Positions 43,899 through 44,452 of a stretch of DNA of 44,452 nucleotides are shown one piece after another (the stretch's first letter is position 1; each line of letters opens with the position of its first letter). This stretch comes from Lachnospiraceae bacterium (GTDB lineage Bacteria; Bacillota; Clostridia; Lachnospirales; Lachnospiraceae), in NCBI GenBank assembly GCA_017458765.1, contig JAFSZZ010000162.1, positions 1 through 44,452 of the forward strand, read 5' to 3'. The notes under the pieces were generated by a model, which was not told the origin of the DNA, did not search any database, and was given only the letters and a program-made list of their open reading frames with translations. The position numbers and the translations under genes were made by a program.

Positions 43899-44452
43899 TC
43901 ACAGCGGAGACTTGAGTCCGAGACTTAAGTCTCCGTATTTATAATATGTCAGATCAAACATATATCTCATTTCGTAAGATTCATCGGATATAACATATAA
44001 TGTGTCATCGGAAGGGTGCATGAAAAAGTCAAGAGCAGCTTCATTTACGGGTTGGTTAAGCGCCCTTGCGAAGTAGAAATCATTTATCGTCAGTTTCTTT
44101 CTTGCGGCAAATTCGGCAAAGGAATACAGTTCCTCCTGAGTCAGGTTATCCTTGTCGAGAAATACGATATGTTTAAGCCGTCTGTTCCATACGATATCAT
44201 CTATCAGTTTATCCTTAAGCCTGTGTTTGTAGACTACCGTTTCAGTGTAGATGGAATGTTTCTCCTTTATGACATCCTTAAGATCGGTAAGCTGGAGAAA
44301 AATGCACAGTATCAACAGGATGATGGTAAGAGACCGTTTTGTTGTACGGTTAAGCATTATCAATACAGAAAAACATATGATGTAGACTGCGGGCCAGATA
44401 AGCCGCCCGCATGCGCGGAAAACATCCCATAGTTTAAGGACAGGCTCGGGTA
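43899..44452 (-). CDS. C-terminal part of a membrane protein, 5' end beyond the window (DUF6311-like)
   Basis: The frame is open to the right edge, so this is a partial gene of at least 184 codons. The visible part begins PEPVLKLWDVFRACGRLIWP and has two membrane helices (about VYIICFSVLIML and SLTIILLILCIFLQL) joined by a short basic loop, then a soluble domain of about 115 residues (HIVFLDKDNLTQEELYSFAEFAARKK, NDFYFAR, ALDFFMHPSDDTLYVISDES) ending YKYGDLSLGLKSPL. The GRLIWP motif before the last helices resembles the end of DUF6311 membrane proteins, which are GtrII/Alg10-like glycosyltransferases in Lachnospiraceae. A start at TTG 44363 is possible but not needed. It converges with the small secreted protein gene. 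Confidence 0.7.
   Translation of the reverse strand, partial: PEPVLKLWDVFRACGRLIWPAVYIICFSVLIMLNRTTKRSLTIILLILCIFLQLTDLKDVIKEKHSIYTETVVYKHRLKDKLIDDIVWNRRLKHIVFLDKDNLTQEELYSFAEFAARKKLTINDFYFARALNQPVNEAALDFFMHPSDDTLYVISDESYEMRYMFDLTYYKYGDLSLGLKSPL
43905..43935. terminator. hairpin between convergent genes, inside the 3' end of the - strand gene
   Basis: CGGAGACTT (43905-43913) and AAGTCTCCG (43927-43935) form a perfect 9-bp stem with a 13-base loop. It follows the + strand gene by 17 bases and, on that strand, leads into TATTTATA. On the - strand it lies within the last codons of the membrane protein, so it is likely the terminator of the + strand gene carried inside a coding sequence. Confidence 0.5.

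Overview
This window looks like a chromosomal segment of a fibre-degrading anaerobe of the family Lachnospiraceae (Butyrivibrio or a relative). That placement is inferred from moderate GC, AGGAG-type ribosome binding sites, an HPr-like protein without its active histidine, DUF4422/GT8 glycosyltransferases, an LplB/LplC-type oligosaccharide importer next to GH5 and GH3 enzymes, and Ig-like-repeat secreted proteins. I did not run any database search. Almost every gene is on the + strand; only an HPr-like gene, a GGDEF remnant and a partial membrane-protein gene at the right edge are on the - strand. No gene-free stretch exceeds 300 bases.

Layout. (1) 89-1829: an HPr-like gene with a good promoter, divergent from mtaB (tRNA methylthiotransferase). 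(2) 1840-8501: a tight surface-glycan cassette of an ABC-2 export permease and ATPase (Wzm/Wzt type), a DUF4422-GT8 fusion and a 1064-residue protein joining GT2, GT4, a heptad-repeat stalk, a Cys cluster and a SAM methyltransferase. (3) 8509-8832: a GGDEF remnant, a tRNA-Gly(CCC) gene with its promoter, and a strong hairpin. (4) 8864-22181: a long co-directional run with an inositol-phosphatase-family enzyme, a cyclophilin lipoprotein, a carbohydrate ABC importer without its own ATPase (permease, binding protein, permease), a CBM2-like/GH5 cellulase, a GH3 beta-glucosidase, an esterase, a CYTH protein, a lipid kinase, exonuclease III and an unknown protein.

(5) 22250-34248: a signalling region. 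It holds a DNA-binding regulator whose receiver has lost its phosphorylation residues, a beta-propeller HD-GYP receptor, a YfcC-like transporter, a D-2-hydroxyacid dehydrogenase, a GIY-YIG protein, a hybrid histidine kinase with two receivers, a REC-GGDEF-EAL protein with a broken GGDEF motif, and a stand-alone Hpt protein. The last three look like a complete split phosphorelay ending in cyclic-di-GMP breakdown. (6) 34323-44452: an aspartate-aminotransferase-like enzyme, two G3E GTPases (one His-rich and carrying two in-frame copies of a 69-nt palindromic repeat, one fused to a TIGR03943/DUF1980-like domain), a large secreted M64-like metalloprotease, enolase with promoter and terminator, a small secreted Tyr/Pro-rich protein, and the C-terminal part of a membrane protein running off the window.

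The strongest candidates for something undescribed are the 69-nt palindromic repeat inside the CobW-like gene, where two base pairs change in a compensatory way between the copies, and the glycosyltransferase-stalk-methyltransferase protein beside a Wzm/Wzt exporter, which could be a one-protein glycan chain-length ruler set by the number of 21-bp repeats.
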